From positions 124,001 to 188,000 of the forward strand of contig NZ_CAKTVU010000001.1 of the NCBI RefSeq assembly GCF_934630535.1: a DNA stretch of 64,000 nt, read 5' to 3'. Below, piece after piece: positions 31,107 through 40,100 of this stretch. The first letter of the stretch is position 1, and the number at the start of each line of letters is the position of its first letter. Both the position numbers and the translations under genes were made by a program. The notes under the pieces were generated by a model. It saw only the letters and a program-made list of their open reading frames with translations. It searched no databases and was not told the origin of the DNA. This DNA is from an uncultured Senegalimassilia sp. (lineage in GTDB: Bacteria > Actinomycetota > Coriobacteriia > Coriobacteriales > Eggerthellaceae).

Positions 31107-33449
31107 ATGGAATCGGATCGACCGGAACATAATGAGATGCCCGCAACCGCTGTTCGCGATGTCGGGGGGATGCCGATAGCTTCCGTTGCGCCAGAAACCC
31201 CGCAGGCGCCATTGCGGCTTGGCTGGAAGCGGTCGTTGAGCATGTTCGCCGCCTGCTTCGTCGTGTACCTGGCGGTCCTTGAAGGCTTTCTGGCGGTTCC
31301 GCAGTTCAACGATGTCGTGCAGATTCGCCCGGCGTCAGCGTTGGGGCCGGTGCTCGGGCTGTTCTTCGGCTTGCCGGGTATTTTCGGTTGCGCGACGGCC
31401 AACCTGGTCTCGGATATCCTGCACGAAGGCGCCACGCCGTTCATGCTGGCGGGCTACTTCCTGATACAGATCATGTACAACGGCCTGCCGCGCTGGGTGT
31501 GGTATCTCGTGAACGCGAAAAGCCCGCGCCCGTACCCGCGATTCGATTCGGCGTCGAAGACGGCGCTGTACATGGGACTTGTCCTGGTGGACAGCGCGTG
31601 CGTGAACCTGGCCGTCTATCTGTTCGTCGGCGCGCCGCCCGAGTCGGGCCCGTCGTTCGCCGCGCGCGGCTTGAATAACGTGTGGATGCTGCTCTACATC
31701 GGCCTGCCCCTGCTTTACGCGCTCGAGCGCAGCCCGCTTATGCCCAACCCGCCGCGTTGGATCCACATCCCGTACCGCAACATCAAGAAGGCGAACCTCA
31801 CGCAGCGTTTCGTCATCTGGTTCGTTATCGCGTCGGCGTTGCTGATGCTTCTCGTTTCGGTCTTGGTCATCGCCTTCGCCTCCGGCGACGAGGAGAGCTT
31901 CCAGACCGTTGTGCACACCATGTTCCACGAGGCTGCCATCCTCATGGTGCCCATCTTCCTGCCCATGTTCGCGTTCTTGCACATCTTGGAACGCCGCTTC
32001 ACGCGCCCCATCGAAGTGCTCGCCCTCGACCAGCAGACCTTCATCGAGCGCATGGAATCCGATGTCGAGCAGGGCAGGCGCGACATGCGCATCGCGGTCG
32101 ATGAGCGCGGCACGAAGCCCCGCTACGAGATCGCCGAGCTGTACGAGTCCACCAACAAGATGCGTCGCGACATGGTCGGCTTCATCGAGCGCCTGTACAA
32201 CGTCACGGCCGAGCGCCAGCGCACGGCCACCGAGCTCGACGTGGCCAGGCAGATCCAGATGAGCGCCGTGCCGCACGACTTCGATTCGCTCACGGAACGC
32301 TTCGCGCTCGATATCGCCGGCTTCATGCGCCCGGCACGTGAGGTGGGCGGCGACTTCTACGACGTGTTCGAGGTGGGCGAACGCGGCGTGGCCTTCGTCA
32401 TCGGCGACGTGTCGGGCAAGGGCGTTCCCGCGGCGCTGTTCATGATGCGCGCGCAAAGCCTGCTGCGCCAGTACCTGCTGGAAACCGACGATCTTGGCAC
32501 GGCGTTCACCCTGGCCAATCGTCAGCTGTGCGAGCGCAACGACGCCATGCTGTTCGTCACCGCGTTCGCGTGCGTGGTGGACACGGCAACCGGCGAGGTG
32601 CGCTTCGCCAACGCCGGCCACAACCCGCCGGTGCTCAAGCAAAACGGCAAGCTCAGCTTCCTGAAATGCCGCCCAGGTTTGGTGCTTGGCGCCATGGACG
32701 TGGTGAAGTATCGCGAGGGAAGCTTCGTGTGCAGCCCGGGCGACGGCCTGCTTTTGTACACCGACGGCGTGTCGGAAGCGGCAAACGCGGCTGAAGAGCT
32801 GTACGGCGAGGAACGTCTGCTGGAAACGCTGGCGCGAATCGATGCGTCGGGTGGGGAAGGTACCCCCGTGGGCTCGGACGCGCAAGCGCCGGGCGTTTCG
32901 GCGGTTGCGAGCACGGCGGCCGCATCTTCGGCCCAAACCGCTGTAAACTCCCTGGCGGAAAGCGTGGACGCCTTCGCAGGCGAAGCGCCGCAGGCTGACG
33001 ACATCACCATGCTCGCCTTCCGTTGGAACCTTCCCGTGCAGCGCCTTGCGCTGCCGGCCGACGATGCCGAGCTTGATAGCCTGTTCGCCTTCCTGGAGCC
33101 TATTTGCGAGGGCGAGGGCCGCACGCCGAAGATGATGGCGCAGATGATGCTCGTCTGCGAGGAGGTCTTCGTCAACATCTGCCACTACGGGTTCCCCGAC
33201 GGCCAGCCGCGTCTGCCGGTGGACATCGAGGCCGCCGTCGACGAGCGCGCGGGCTGCTTGCACCTCGTGTTCAGCGACCAGGGAATCGCCTACGACCCGC
33301 TTTCGCACAACGCGAAGAAGGTCGACCCCACCGACGAGCAGCGCAAAGGCGGGCTGGGCATCCTGCTTATGCGCAAGTACATGGACGACTTGCGCTACAC
33401 TCGCGCCGACGGGCGCAACATCTTGCGTATGACGAAGCGATTCGTTTAA
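31107..33449 (+). CDS. Membrane SpoIIE-type PP2C phosphatase with C-terminal RsbW-like ATPase domain
   Basis: 780 residues, RBS GGGAGGT before ATG 31107. Domains: N-terminal multi-TM region about 40-210 resembling ECF-type substrate-binding (QueT-like) membrane domains (GPVLGLFFGLPGIFGCATAN); TM pair about 232-292 and a HAMP-like linker to ~350; a signalling helix; SpoIIE/PP2C phosphatase about 375-625 with GGDFYD (414-419), GDVSGKGVPAALFM, NAGHNPP and ADDITMLAF; HATPase_c_2 kinase-like domain about 635-780 with N-box CEEVFVNICHYGF, DQGIAYDP and GGLGILLMRKYMDD. So one protein carries both the phosphatase and the kinase-like module of partner switching. It probably dephosphorylates the STAS protein encoded 31 bases downstream. 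Low-complexity Ala/Ser insert near 580-615. Confidence 0.9.
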   Translation: MESDRPEHNEMPATAVRDVGGMPIASVAPETPQAPLRLGWKRSLSMFAACFVVYLAVLEGFLAVPQFNDVVQIRPASALGPVLGLFFGLPGIFGCATANLVSDILHEGATPFMLAGYFLIQIMYNGLPRWVWYLVNAKSPRPYPRFDSASKTALYMGLVLVDSACVNLAVYLFVGAPPESGPSFAARGLNNVWMLLYIGLPLLYALERSPLMPNPPRWIHIPYRNIKKANLTQRFVIWFVIASALLMLLVSVLVIAFASGDEESFQTVVHTMFHEAAILMVPIFLPMFAFLHILERRFTRPIEVLALDQQTFIERMESDVEQGRRDMRIAVDERGTKPRYEIAELYESTNKMRRDMVGFIERLYNVTAERQRTATELDVARQIQMSAVPHDFDSLTERFALDIAGFMRPAREVGGDFYDVFEVGERGVAFVIGDVSGKGVPAALFMMRAQSLLRQYLLETDDLGTAFTLANRQLCERNDAMLFVTAFACVVDTATGEVRFANAGHNPPVLKQNGKLSFLKCRPGLVLGAMDVVKYREGSFVCSPGDGLLLYTDGVSEAANAAEELYGEERLLETLARIDASGGEGTPVGSDAQAPGVSAVASTAAASSAQTAVNSLAESVDAFAGEAPQADDITMLAFRWNLPVQRLALPADDAELDSLFAFLEPICEGEGRTPKMMAQMMLVCEEVFVNICHYGFPDGQPRLPVDIEAAVDERAGCLHLVFSDQGIAYDPLSHNAKKVDPTDEQRKGGLGILLMRKYMDDLRYTRADGRNILRMTKRFV

Positions 33450-33479
33450 ATACGGGAAGCGTTCGAGAAAGGACCGCAT

Positions 33480-33782
33480 ATGGAGATCAAGGCAACGAAA
33501 AACGGCGACGCGCTCGAGGTGGCCCTGTCTGGGCGCTTGGACACGAACACGTCCCCGGATCTGGAGGGCTACCTGCGCGAGAACCTGGAAGGCGTCGCCA
33601 GCCTGGTCATCGACCTGGCCGATACCCAGTACGTTTCGAGCGCCGGTCTGCGCGTGTTCTTGTTCGCGCACAAGGAGCTGGCGAAGGTGGGAAGCGGGCT
33701 GGTGTTGCGCCATCCCAACGAGTACATCGCCGACGTGCTCGACGCCACGGGCTTCACGGAAATCCTGACCGTAGAACAGTAG
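33480..33782 (+). CDS. STAS-domain anti-anti-sigma factor
   Basis: 100 residues, RBS GAAAGGA. Whole protein is one STAS domain: GRLDTNTSPDLEGYLREN, LVIDLADTQYVSSAGLRVFL with the phosphorylatable Ser of the DxxxxSSAGLR motif, then GLVLRHPNEYIADVLDATGF. In the SpoIIAA/RsbV scheme, an RsbW-type kinase phosphorylates it and a SpoIIE/RsbU phosphatase reverses this. Both partner activities are encoded by its neighbours. No sigma factor gene is in the unit. Confidence 0.95.
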   Translation: MEIKATKNGDALEVALSGRLDTNTSPDLEGYLRENLEGVASLVIDLADTQYVSSAGLRVFLFAHKELAKVGSGLVLRHPNEYIADVLDATGFTEILTVEQ

Positions 33783-33791
33783 GGGGCGGCT

Positions 33792-35576
33792 ATGGCGCAT
33801 GACGAAAAGATCTCGGAACCGACCGGCAACGACGTGCATCACGAGATGCCCGCATCGGCGAGCGCGCCCGCGCAGGTGCCCGATGTGGCAGCCCTGCGCG
33901 CCATGATGCACGAACGCCAATACGCGGCGGGAAAGGCGCTCGAGCAGCAGCTTGAGGCCGACGTGCTGCATGCGCGCGAGGTGCAGGAAGAGCTGCTCTT
34001 CGAGATGATAGAGGCGAACAAGGACACGCCGTTCGGCCGTGATCACGGCTTTGCCGACATCAAGACGGTCGAGGACTTCAAACGCGCCGTTCCCTTCACC
34101 AACTACGACGATTACGCCGGCTATATCTACGAGGTGATGGAGCACGGCACGCGCGGCGTGGTGACCACCGAGGAAATCGTGCACTTCAATGAAACCTCGG
34201 GCACCATGGGCAATCCCAAGGGCATCCCCTACACCAAGCGCATGGCGGAGATCCTCATGGGCTATTCGGGCGCGTACACGTATTACCGCAGCTACGTGGG
34301 CGCGGGCGAGGGCCTGGCCGGTGGCCGTATGCTCACGCTTATCGAAAGCCACTACGCCACGCTGAAAAGCGGCATCTCGTTCGGGTCGCTATCGTGCAAG
34401 GCCATCGCCGACGCCCGCCCGTATCTTGCGGCGACCACTACCAGCCCCGACGAGGCCGTGTTCACCAAACCCGGCACCGACACGCGCTATCTGCATGCGC
34501 GCTTCGCCATCGAAGAGCGCGACATACGGGACATATCATCGGTGTTCATCACCGGCGTGCTCGACCTCATGCGCTACGTCGAGGACAACTGGGAGCTGCT
34601 CGTGCGCGACATCGAGCAGGGAACCATCGATGCGTCCATCCAGATGCCGGCCGACGTGCGTGCCGGTTTGGAAGCGCGCATCGAGCCCAACCCCGAGCGC
34701 GCTGCCGAGCTGCGCGCCATCTTCGAGCGCGGCTTCGACGAGCCCATCACACCGGCCATGTGGCCGAACCTGCTGGTCGTTCGCAGCGTTGCCGGCGGCG
34801 GTTTCGCGCCCTACACGCAGCGTCTGCGTCGCTTCATCGGCAACGACGTGCACATCCTCTACACCGGCTACAGCGCTTCGGAAGGCGCGTTCTCCGTGCC
34901 GTTTGAGCTGGATAACCCTTCGAGCGTGCTGCTGCCGCGCAGCGTGTACTTCGAGTTCGTGCCCGTCGACGACCCCGACTACGACCACACGCTCGGCGTC
35001 GAGGACCTGCAAGAAGGCCATGACTACGAGGTCATCATCACCAGCCGTTCGGGCTTCTACCGTTACAAGATGCGCGACGCCATCCGCTGTGTCGGCCACA
35101 AGGGAACCATGCCCACGATGGAGTTTCTGTTCCGCCTCGATCAGACGGTGAACATGCATGGCGAGAAGACCACGGAGCTTGTGCTGCGCAAGGTGGCCGA
35201 CAAGGTGGCTGCGCGCGCAGGGCTCGACCTCGTGGATTTCAGCGTGTACCCCGACGTCGACCATCATCCGGCACGCTACGAGTACCTGTTCGAGTTTTAC
35301 CATGCCGACCATGCGGCCATCGACCTGGCCGAATTGTCGCGCATCACCGACGAGGAGCTGCGCGCGGGCAACTACGACGTGGACTACATGACCGAGGACG
35401 GCACGTTCGCCCCGGCCACCGCGCGCGTGCTGCAGGACGAGACCAATCAGCTGTGGCGCGATATGCGCGTCATGCACGGCAAGGCCCCGAACCAGATCAA
35501 GCCGGTGCACATCGTGGACACCGAGCAGAAGCGGCGCTTCTTCTTCGCGCTCATCGACGGGGAAATCGAAGGGTAG
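33792..35576 (+). CDS. GH3-family acyl-acid-amido synthetase
   Basis: 594 residues, ATG 33792, ten bases after the STAS gene. GH3 (auxin-responsive promoter family) features: NKDTPFGRDHGFADIKTVED, HFNETSGTMGNPKGIPYTKR (ATP-binding P-loop), YTGYSASEGAFSVPFEL, RSGFYRYKMRDAIRCVGHKG, and FLFRLDQTVNMHGEKTTELV (conserved Asn-Met-His-Gly-Glu-Lys). GH3 enzymes adenylate a carboxylic acid and link it to an amino acid or another amine. A ~60-residue helical N-terminal extension precedes the domain. Neither substrate is known. The operon with partner-switching proteins and an exporter suggests a regulated, secreted conjugate; that is inference. Confidence 0.92.
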   Translation: MAHDEKISEPTGNDVHHEMPASASAPAQVPDVAALRAMMHERQYAAGKALEQQLEADVLHAREVQEELLFEMIEANKDTPFGRDHGFADIKTVEDFKRAVPFTNYDDYAGYIYEVMEHGTRGVVTTEEIVHFNETSGTMGNPKGIPYTKRMAEILMGYSGAYTYYRSYVGAGEGLAGGRMLTLIESHYATLKSGISFGSLSCKAIADARPYLAATTTSPDEAVFTKPGTDTRYLHARFAIEERDIRDISSVFITGVLDLMRYVEDNWELLVRDIEQGTIDASIQMPADVRAGLEARIEPNPERAAELRAIFERGFDEPITPAMWPNLLVVRSVAGGGFAPYTQRLRRFIGNDVHILYTGYSASEGAFSVPFELDNPSSVLLPRSVYFEFVPVDDPDYDHTLGVEDLQEGHDYEVIITSRSGFYRYKMRDAIRCVGHKGTMPTMEFLFRLDQTVNMHGEKTTELVLRKVADKVAARAGLDLVDFSVYPDVDHHPARYEYLFEFYHADHAAIDLAELSRITDEELRAGNYDVDYMTEDGTFAPATARVLQDETNQLWRDMRVMHGKAPNQIKPVHIVDTEQKRRFFFALIDGEIEG

Positions 35577-35582
35577 GGAGCC

Positions 35583-37415
35583 ATGGGGGCGCAAACCGAG
35601 AACAGCGAGCTGATCAAGCGGACGTTCGGCAAGTATCTGGCCATGTCCATCCTCATCACCCTGTCGGCAACGCTCGGCATGATGATCGACAACGTGATCG
35701 CCGGCAACTTGCTAGGGTCGGGCGCGGTGGCGGCCATCGGCATGTCGCTTTCCGTGTTCATGCTGTTCTCGGGGTGCGCCGGCATCCTTGAAACGGGCGC
35801 GGTGGCCCTGTGCGCCCGGGCGCTGGGCAACCGCGACGCCGATAGGGTGAACGTGCTGTTCAGCGTGTCGCTTGCCGCGGCGCTTGCGGTGGGCGCGGCG
35901 CTGTCGGCGGGTGGCGTGGCCGGCGCCGACGCGTTGGCGACCATGCTCGGCGCCGCATCGGGCGAGCTGCACGCCGACACCGCGGCGTATTTGAGCGGCA
36001 TCTGCTCCGGCGCGTTCGCCATCGTGCTGCTGCAGCTGCTCATGGGGTTCACGCGCCTGGACAACGCGCCTCAGCTGGGTATCGTGGCCATCATTGGCAT
36101 GAGCGTGTGCGACGTGGTATTCAATCTGGTGGCGGTTTGCGTGCTTGACCTGGGACTTCGCGGTATGGGCCTGGCCACGGCGCTGGCGTATTGCGTGGCC
36201 GTGGGCATCTGCTGCACGCATTTTCTCAGCAAGGGCAACACGCTGCATCTGGTGAACCCCGTGCCGCATGCGGGGCAGCTTGCCGGCGTGCTGAAGACGG
36301 GCCTGCCCGATTCGCTTACCCGCGCCACCGTCATGGTGCGCACGTTCACGTTCAACTGGCTGCTGCTGACGGTGGCGAGCGCCGGCGCGGTCGCAGCCTT
36401 GTCCATGCTGTCGTCGGTGAACTCGTTCGCCTCGTCGGTAACCATTGGCGTGGGGCAGACGGCCACCCTTCTGTGCGGCATCTTCTTCGGCGAAGAGGAC
36501 CGCGGCGCGCTGAAGGCGACGCTGCGAACGGGCATGCGCATGGGGCTGGTGCTGTCGTGCGCTTTGTGCGCGGCGGTGTTCGCGTTCGCGCCCCAGGTCG
36601 TGGGGCTGTTCGGCCTTGAGGGCGACGCCGAGGCGTTCGGCGTGGTCGCCGTGCGGGCGTTCATCCTGTGCGTGCCCATCGACCTGATCAACCAGCTGTT
36701 CGTGAACTACTACCAGGGCACGGGCAACGTGCGCGCCGCAAGCGCCATCGCCGTGGGGCAGTCGGGCCTGTTCGCCGTGCTGTTCGCGTTGGGGACGGTA
36801 TGGTTTTGGGGCGCGACGGCGGTGTGGACGTCGTTTCTGGTGGGCGAGGCCGTCACGCTGGCGCTGCAGCTGGTCGTGGCCAGCGTGCTGTGGAAGCGCG
36901 GGGCGGCGAAGAGGGCTGCCGGCGGTGCGCACGAAGCTGCGGCGGATGCGTGCGAGCGGGCCGGCCTGCTCGACAAGATGATGTACCTGCCCGAGACCTT
37001 CCAGCAGGATTGGCGGGCCTGGCGGGCCTTTTCTTGCAAGCCCGATATCGCGTCGGTCGCGGCGTGCTCCCAGCAGGTGGCGGCGTGGTGCGAGGCGCAG
37101 GGCATCGACGGGCGCCGTTCCTATCTGGTGCCGCTGGCGGTGGAGGAGATGGCCGCCAACGCGGTGGAGCACGGTTTCGCCAAAACGAAGCACCCGGCCA
37201 TCGACGTGAAGCTCATCTTGAAGCGCGACGGCACGCTGGTGCTGCGCATGCGCGACAACGGGGCGCCGTTCAACCCCATGGACCTGGACCTTTCAGCTGC
37301 CGACCCTTGTTCTGCCGTTGGCATTCGTATGTTGCGCCAAGGTGTGAAGGGCGTTGAATACCAGAACACGGTCGGCCTTAATAACGTGGTGGTTACATTA
37401 TCCGCACCTGCGTAA
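35583..37415 (+). CDS. MATE efflux transporter fused to an RsbW-like ATPase domain
   Basis: 610 residues, ATG 35583, six bases after the GH3 stop. MATE part about 1-445: 12 transmembrane segments starting KRTFGKYLAMSILITLSATL, with MIDNVIAGNLLGSGAVAAIG, TGLPDSLTRATVMVRTF and NQLFVNYYQGTGNVRAAS. C-terminal ~140 residues are a HATPase_c_2 serine-kinase-like domain: N-box VEEMAANAVEHGF, RMRDNGAPFNPMD, and GIRMLRQGVKGVEYQNTVGL. So an exporter is covalently joined to an anti-sigma-type kinase module. Proteins of this layout occur in gut Firmicutes, but the role of the fusion is not established to my knowledge. The STAS protein is a plausible partner. Confidence 0.92.
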   Translation: MGAQTENSELIKRTFGKYLAMSILITLSATLGMMIDNVIAGNLLGSGAVAAIGMSLSVFMLFSGCAGILETGAVALCARALGNRDADRVNVLFSVSLAAALAVGAALSAGGVAGADALATMLGAASGELHADTAAYLSGICSGAFAIVLLQLLMGFTRLDNAPQLGIVAIIGMSVCDVVFNLVAVCVLDLGLRGMGLATALAYCVAVGICCTHFLSKGNTLHLVNPVPHAGQLAGVLKTGLPDSLTRATVMVRTFTFNWLLLTVASAGAVAALSMLSSVNSFASSVTIGVGQTATLLCGIFFGEEDRGALKATLRTGMRMGLVLSCALCAAVFAFAPQVVGLFGLEGDAEAFGVVAVRAFILCVPIDLINQLFVNYYQGTGNVRAASAIAVGQSGLFAVLFALGTVWFWGATAVWTSFLVGEAVTLALQLVVASVLWKRGAAKRAAGGAHEAAADACERAGLLDKMMYLPETFQQDWRAWRAFSCKPDIASVAACSQQVAAWCEAQGIDGRRSYLVPLAVEEMAANAVEHGFAKTKHPAIDVKLILKRDGTLVLRMRDNGAPFNPMDLDLSAADPCSAVGIRMLRQGVKGVEYQNTVGLNNVVVTLSAPA

Positions 37416-37440
37416 GGTCGTGTCTCCAAAGAAATCACGC

Positions 37441-37485
37441 AAAGCGGCCACCTGTGCATTCGCGCAGGTAGCCGCTTTATTATTC
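37441..37485 (+). terminator. Terminator of the SpoIIE-STAS-GH3-MATE operon
   Basis: AAAGCGGCCACCTGTGC (37441-37457), loop ATTC, GCGCAGGTAGCCGCTTT, then ATTATT. Long stem with one mismatch. Confidence 0.85.
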
Positions 37486-37539
37486 GCCGAGCGTTACATT
37501 CTGCTAGCAAAATAATTCACGAAAATGGATTATTGTCAA

Positions 37540-37569
37540 TTGACTAACATACGACGATGAGAATAATAT
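37540..37569 (+). promoter_or_regulatory. Promoter of the mod operon
   Basis: TTGACT (37540-37545), 18-bp spacer, TAATAT (37564-37569), in an AT-rich stretch 72 bases upstream of modA. No clear ModE-type palindrome is seen. Confidence 0.7.
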
Positions 37570-37641
37570 ATCCACCAAGCAACGAATTGTTCGCTGTTGC
37601 GTACAAAGAGGGGTATCTCATCAGGAAGGAAAGGGAAGCAC

Positions 37642-38559
37642 ATGAAGAAGCAACTTCGCGTCGTGATCGCGGCCGTATGCGCGTTCGCGATGGTGGGCGC
37701 CTTCGCTCTGACCGGCTGCTCGTCCAACAGCGGCTCCACCGAGCAGAAGAATGATTCCGCTACCGAGCAGTCCGCCGATAACAATAAGGAGCAGGTCGAG
37801 CTGCAGGTCTTCGCGGCCAACTCCCTGTCCAAGGCCATGGAAGAGGTCCAGGCAGCCTATATCGCCGACGGCCATGACAACGTCTCCTTCAAGGATACGC
37901 AGTACAAGGCCTCCGGCGAGCTCAATGAGATGCTTGGCGCCGGCTCCTACGCCGACCTGCTGATCAGCGCCTCGAAGGGCTCCATGGACACCGCCGTGGA
38001 GAAGGGCTACGTCGATTCCTCCACGCGCGTTGACATGTTCAAGAACGACCTGGTCATGGTCTCCAAGGAAGGCGCCGACATCAAGGACGTCACCCTTGAC
38101 GACATCGCCGCCGGCAAGTACTCCATCTGCGTGGGCGACGATTCCGTGCCCGCCGGCAACTACGCCGCCCAGTCCCTGTCCACGGTAGGCGTGTACACCC
38201 CCGCCGCCTCCGACGAGGGCAAGACCGGCAAGGACATCTCCGGCAAGGGCGGCAGCTACCAGGCGTTCGTCGATGCCGGCCATAAGGTTGTCACCGACAC
38301 CTCCGTGGGCAACGTGTGCAAGCATGCCCAGTCCGGCGATGTCGACGTCGCCTTCGTGTACACCTCCGACGTGTACCGCTTCGGCGGCGTGCAGATCGTC
38401 GGCACCGTGCCGGCCAACACGCACAAGAACATCGTGTATCCCGGCGCCGTCACCTCCGAAAGCAAGAACGCCGCTGCCACCCAGGAGTTCCTGGATTGGT
38501 GCCTGAGCAGCGACAAGGCCCAGGAAATCTGGCAGAAGTGGGGCTTCGAGCTGGCGTAA
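37642..38559 (+). CDS. modA: Molybdate ABC transporter substrate-binding lipoprotein
   Basis: 305 residues from ATG 37642 (AGGAAAGGGAAG upstream). Lipoprotein signal with lipobox LTGC (Cys about 25), an Asn/Glu/Ser linker, then the ModA fold: LQVFAANSLSKAMEEVQAAY, ASGELNEMLGAGSYADLLIS, MFKNDLVMVSKEG, VPAGNYAAQSL and SGDVDVAFVYTSDVYRFGG. It captures molybdate/tungstate outside the membrane. Binding Ser residues (AANSLS; SGE) are in the expected places. First gene of the modA-modB-modC unit. Confidence 0.95.
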   Translation: MKKQLRVVIAAVCAFAMVGAFALTGCSSNSGSTEQKNDSATEQSADNNKEQVELQVFAANSLSKAMEEVQAAYIADGHDNVSFKDTQYKASGELNEMLGAGSYADLLISASKGSMDTAVEKGYVDSSTRVDMFKNDLVMVSKEGADIKDVTLDDIAAGKYSICVGDDSVPAGNYAAQSLSTVGVYTPAASDEGKTGKDISGKGGSYQAFVDAGHKVVTDTSVGNVCKHAQSGDVDVAFVYTSDVYRFGGVQIVGTVPANTHKNIVYPGAVTSESKNAAATQEFLDWCLSSDKAQEIWQKWGFELA

Positions 38560-38600
38560 GCGCCGCGCTTGGAACCGCATAGCAGATAGACGAACCAAGC

Positions 38601-38632
38601 AAGGGGATGGGGCGATTCGGCCCCATCCCCTT
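38601..38632 (+). terminator. Intercistronic hairpin between modA and modB
   Basis: AAGGGGATGGGGC (38601-38613), 6-nt loop, GCCCCATCCCCTT (38620-38632): perfect 13-bp stem, no T tract. Likely stabilises modA mRNA or limits read-through, giving more binding protein than permease. Confidence 0.65.
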
Positions 38633-38654
38633 ACCGCGTCCAAGGACGGGATAT

Positions 38655-40097
38655 ATGACGAAACAGGGAAAACGTGCGAAAAGGCTTATCGCAAGCCTTG
38701 CTGTTACGGCGGCGCTGACGCTGTGCGCGCCGGCCGTGGCGCTTGCCGACGACGCGCTGGGCGATGTGGATACGCCGGCGGTAAGCGCGAAGCCGGCAGC
38801 CGCCTCTTCGGGCTCCGATGAGCAATCCGCAGGCGATGTGGATACGTCGGCGGTGCAGGTGTCCAAAGACGGCGACGCCGCGGCGCTCGAGGGCAGCAGT
38901 TTTGCGATAAGCGATTTCTCGCGTGCGCAGAAGGGCTCCAACCGCAGCATCGACGGCGAATATCGCGGCTACGCGTACCTTATCGGCCAGGGGGTCGGGC
39001 AGGCGGCGCAGCTGATAGCGGTGAACGATCAGGTGGTGGCCTACGTTCCGCGCGGCGTGGCCAACCAGCTATCCTTCGACCTTGAGGATGCGCAGACGCA
39101 AACGCAGCTCAAGCAGCTGTTCTGCGCGCTCGATGCAGGCCAGTCGTCGGGCTCGGTGCCCTTGAGCGGCATCTCCACGTGGCATTTCACCACGCAGCCA
39201 ACGTATGACCTGGGCGCCGTGCGGCTTATGTTCGACCAGGAGATCTCGGGCAAGGCGTACGTGCTGGCCATCGGGGTGGACGGCAGCGACATCACCGACA
39301 GCGAGAACGCGAACTACGCCAAGCCCTCGTTCGCCGACTTCGGCACCATCGCGCCGGCCGATCAGGTGAGCATCGTCGCGAAGGCCACGGGCCTGGCCGC
39401 GGCGGGCGAGTTTCTGCAGAACCTGGATTGGAGCCCGCTGTGGGTGAGCCTGCGCACCACGGGCATCGCCATCGTGTTCATCGTCATCCTGGGCCTGCTG
39501 GCGGCGTATTTCTGCCTGAACCTCAGCTCGCGTGCGAAGAGCATCTTCGACGCCATCTTCACCATCCCCATGGTGCTGCCGCCTACCGTGTGCGGCTTCA
39601 TCCTGTTGTTCGCGTGCGGCTCGAACACGGCGTTCGGCCGGTTCTGGATAGAGACGGGCTTCCCGCTCATCTTCAGCCCCGCGGCGTGCGTCATCGCCGC
39701 GGTGGTGGTGGCGTTCCCGCTGATGTACCGCAACGCGCTCGGCGCGTTCGAGAGCCTTGACCGCAACATGCTCGACGCCGCCCGCACGCTGGGGTGGAGC
39801 AATGCGAAGATCTTCGTGCGGCTGATGCTGCCGCTGTCGTGGTCGAGCATCGCGGCGGGCATGGTGCTCGCGTTCGCGCGCGCCTTGGGCGAGTTCGGCG
39901 CCACGCTGTTCATGGCGGGCAACTACGTGGGTATCACGCGCACCATCCCCATCGCCATCTACTTCGAGTGGATGAACGGCAACAGCGACGTCGCCTGGTT
40001 CTGGACGGGCGTCATCATCGTGTTCTCCCTGGTGGTCATCGTGTTCATCAACCTGTGGAGCGGGCACACCACTAAGTATCGCAAGCGTTCGGAGTAA
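38655..40097 (+). CDS. modB: Molybdate ABC permease with large extracytoplasmic N-terminal domain
   Basis: 480 residues from ATG 38655. A signal peptide (about 1-33, ending ALA-DD) leads a ~215-residue outside domain with two GDVDT(P/S)AV units and a globular part (YRGYAYLIGQGVGQAAQLIA, VPLSGISTWHFTTQPTYDLG). The ModB permease follows from about 262: WVSLRTTGIAIVFIVILGLL, MVLPPTVCGFILLF, and the ABC-coupling EAA-like loop LDAARTLGWSNAKIFVRLML. Normal ModB is ~225 residues, so the N-terminal half is an addition of unknown function. No stop interrupts the two parts. RBS AAGGACGGG. Confidence 0.9.
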   Translation: MTKQGKRAKRLIASLAVTAALTLCAPAVALADDALGDVDTPAVSAKPAAASSGSDEQSAGDVDTSAVQVSKDGDAAALEGSSFAISDFSRAQKGSNRSIDGEYRGYAYLIGQGVGQAAQLIAVNDQVVAYVPRGVANQLSFDLEDAQTQTQLKQLFCALDAGQSSGSVPLSGISTWHFTTQPTYDLGAVRLMFDQEISGKAYVLAIGVDGSDITDSENANYAKPSFADFGTIAPADQVSIVAKATGLAAAGEFLQNLDWSPLWVSLRTTGIAIVFIVILGLLAAYFCLNLSSRAKSIFDAIFTIPMVLPPTVCGFILLFACGSNTAFGRFWIETGFPLIFSPAACVIAAVVVAFPLMYRNALGAFESLDRNMLDAARTLGWSNAKIFVRLMLPLSWSSIAAGMVLAFARALGEFGATLFMAGNYVGITRTIPIAIYFEWMNGNSDVAWFWTGVIIVFSLVVIVFINLWSGHTTKYRKRSE

Positions 40098-40100
40098 AGC

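Noticed and set aside
31335..34352. 1005-codon open frame on the minus strand opposite the SpoIIE, STAS and GH3 genes
   Set aside because: Antisense frame kept open by high GC at third positions; the plus-strand frames have clear domains and RBSs.
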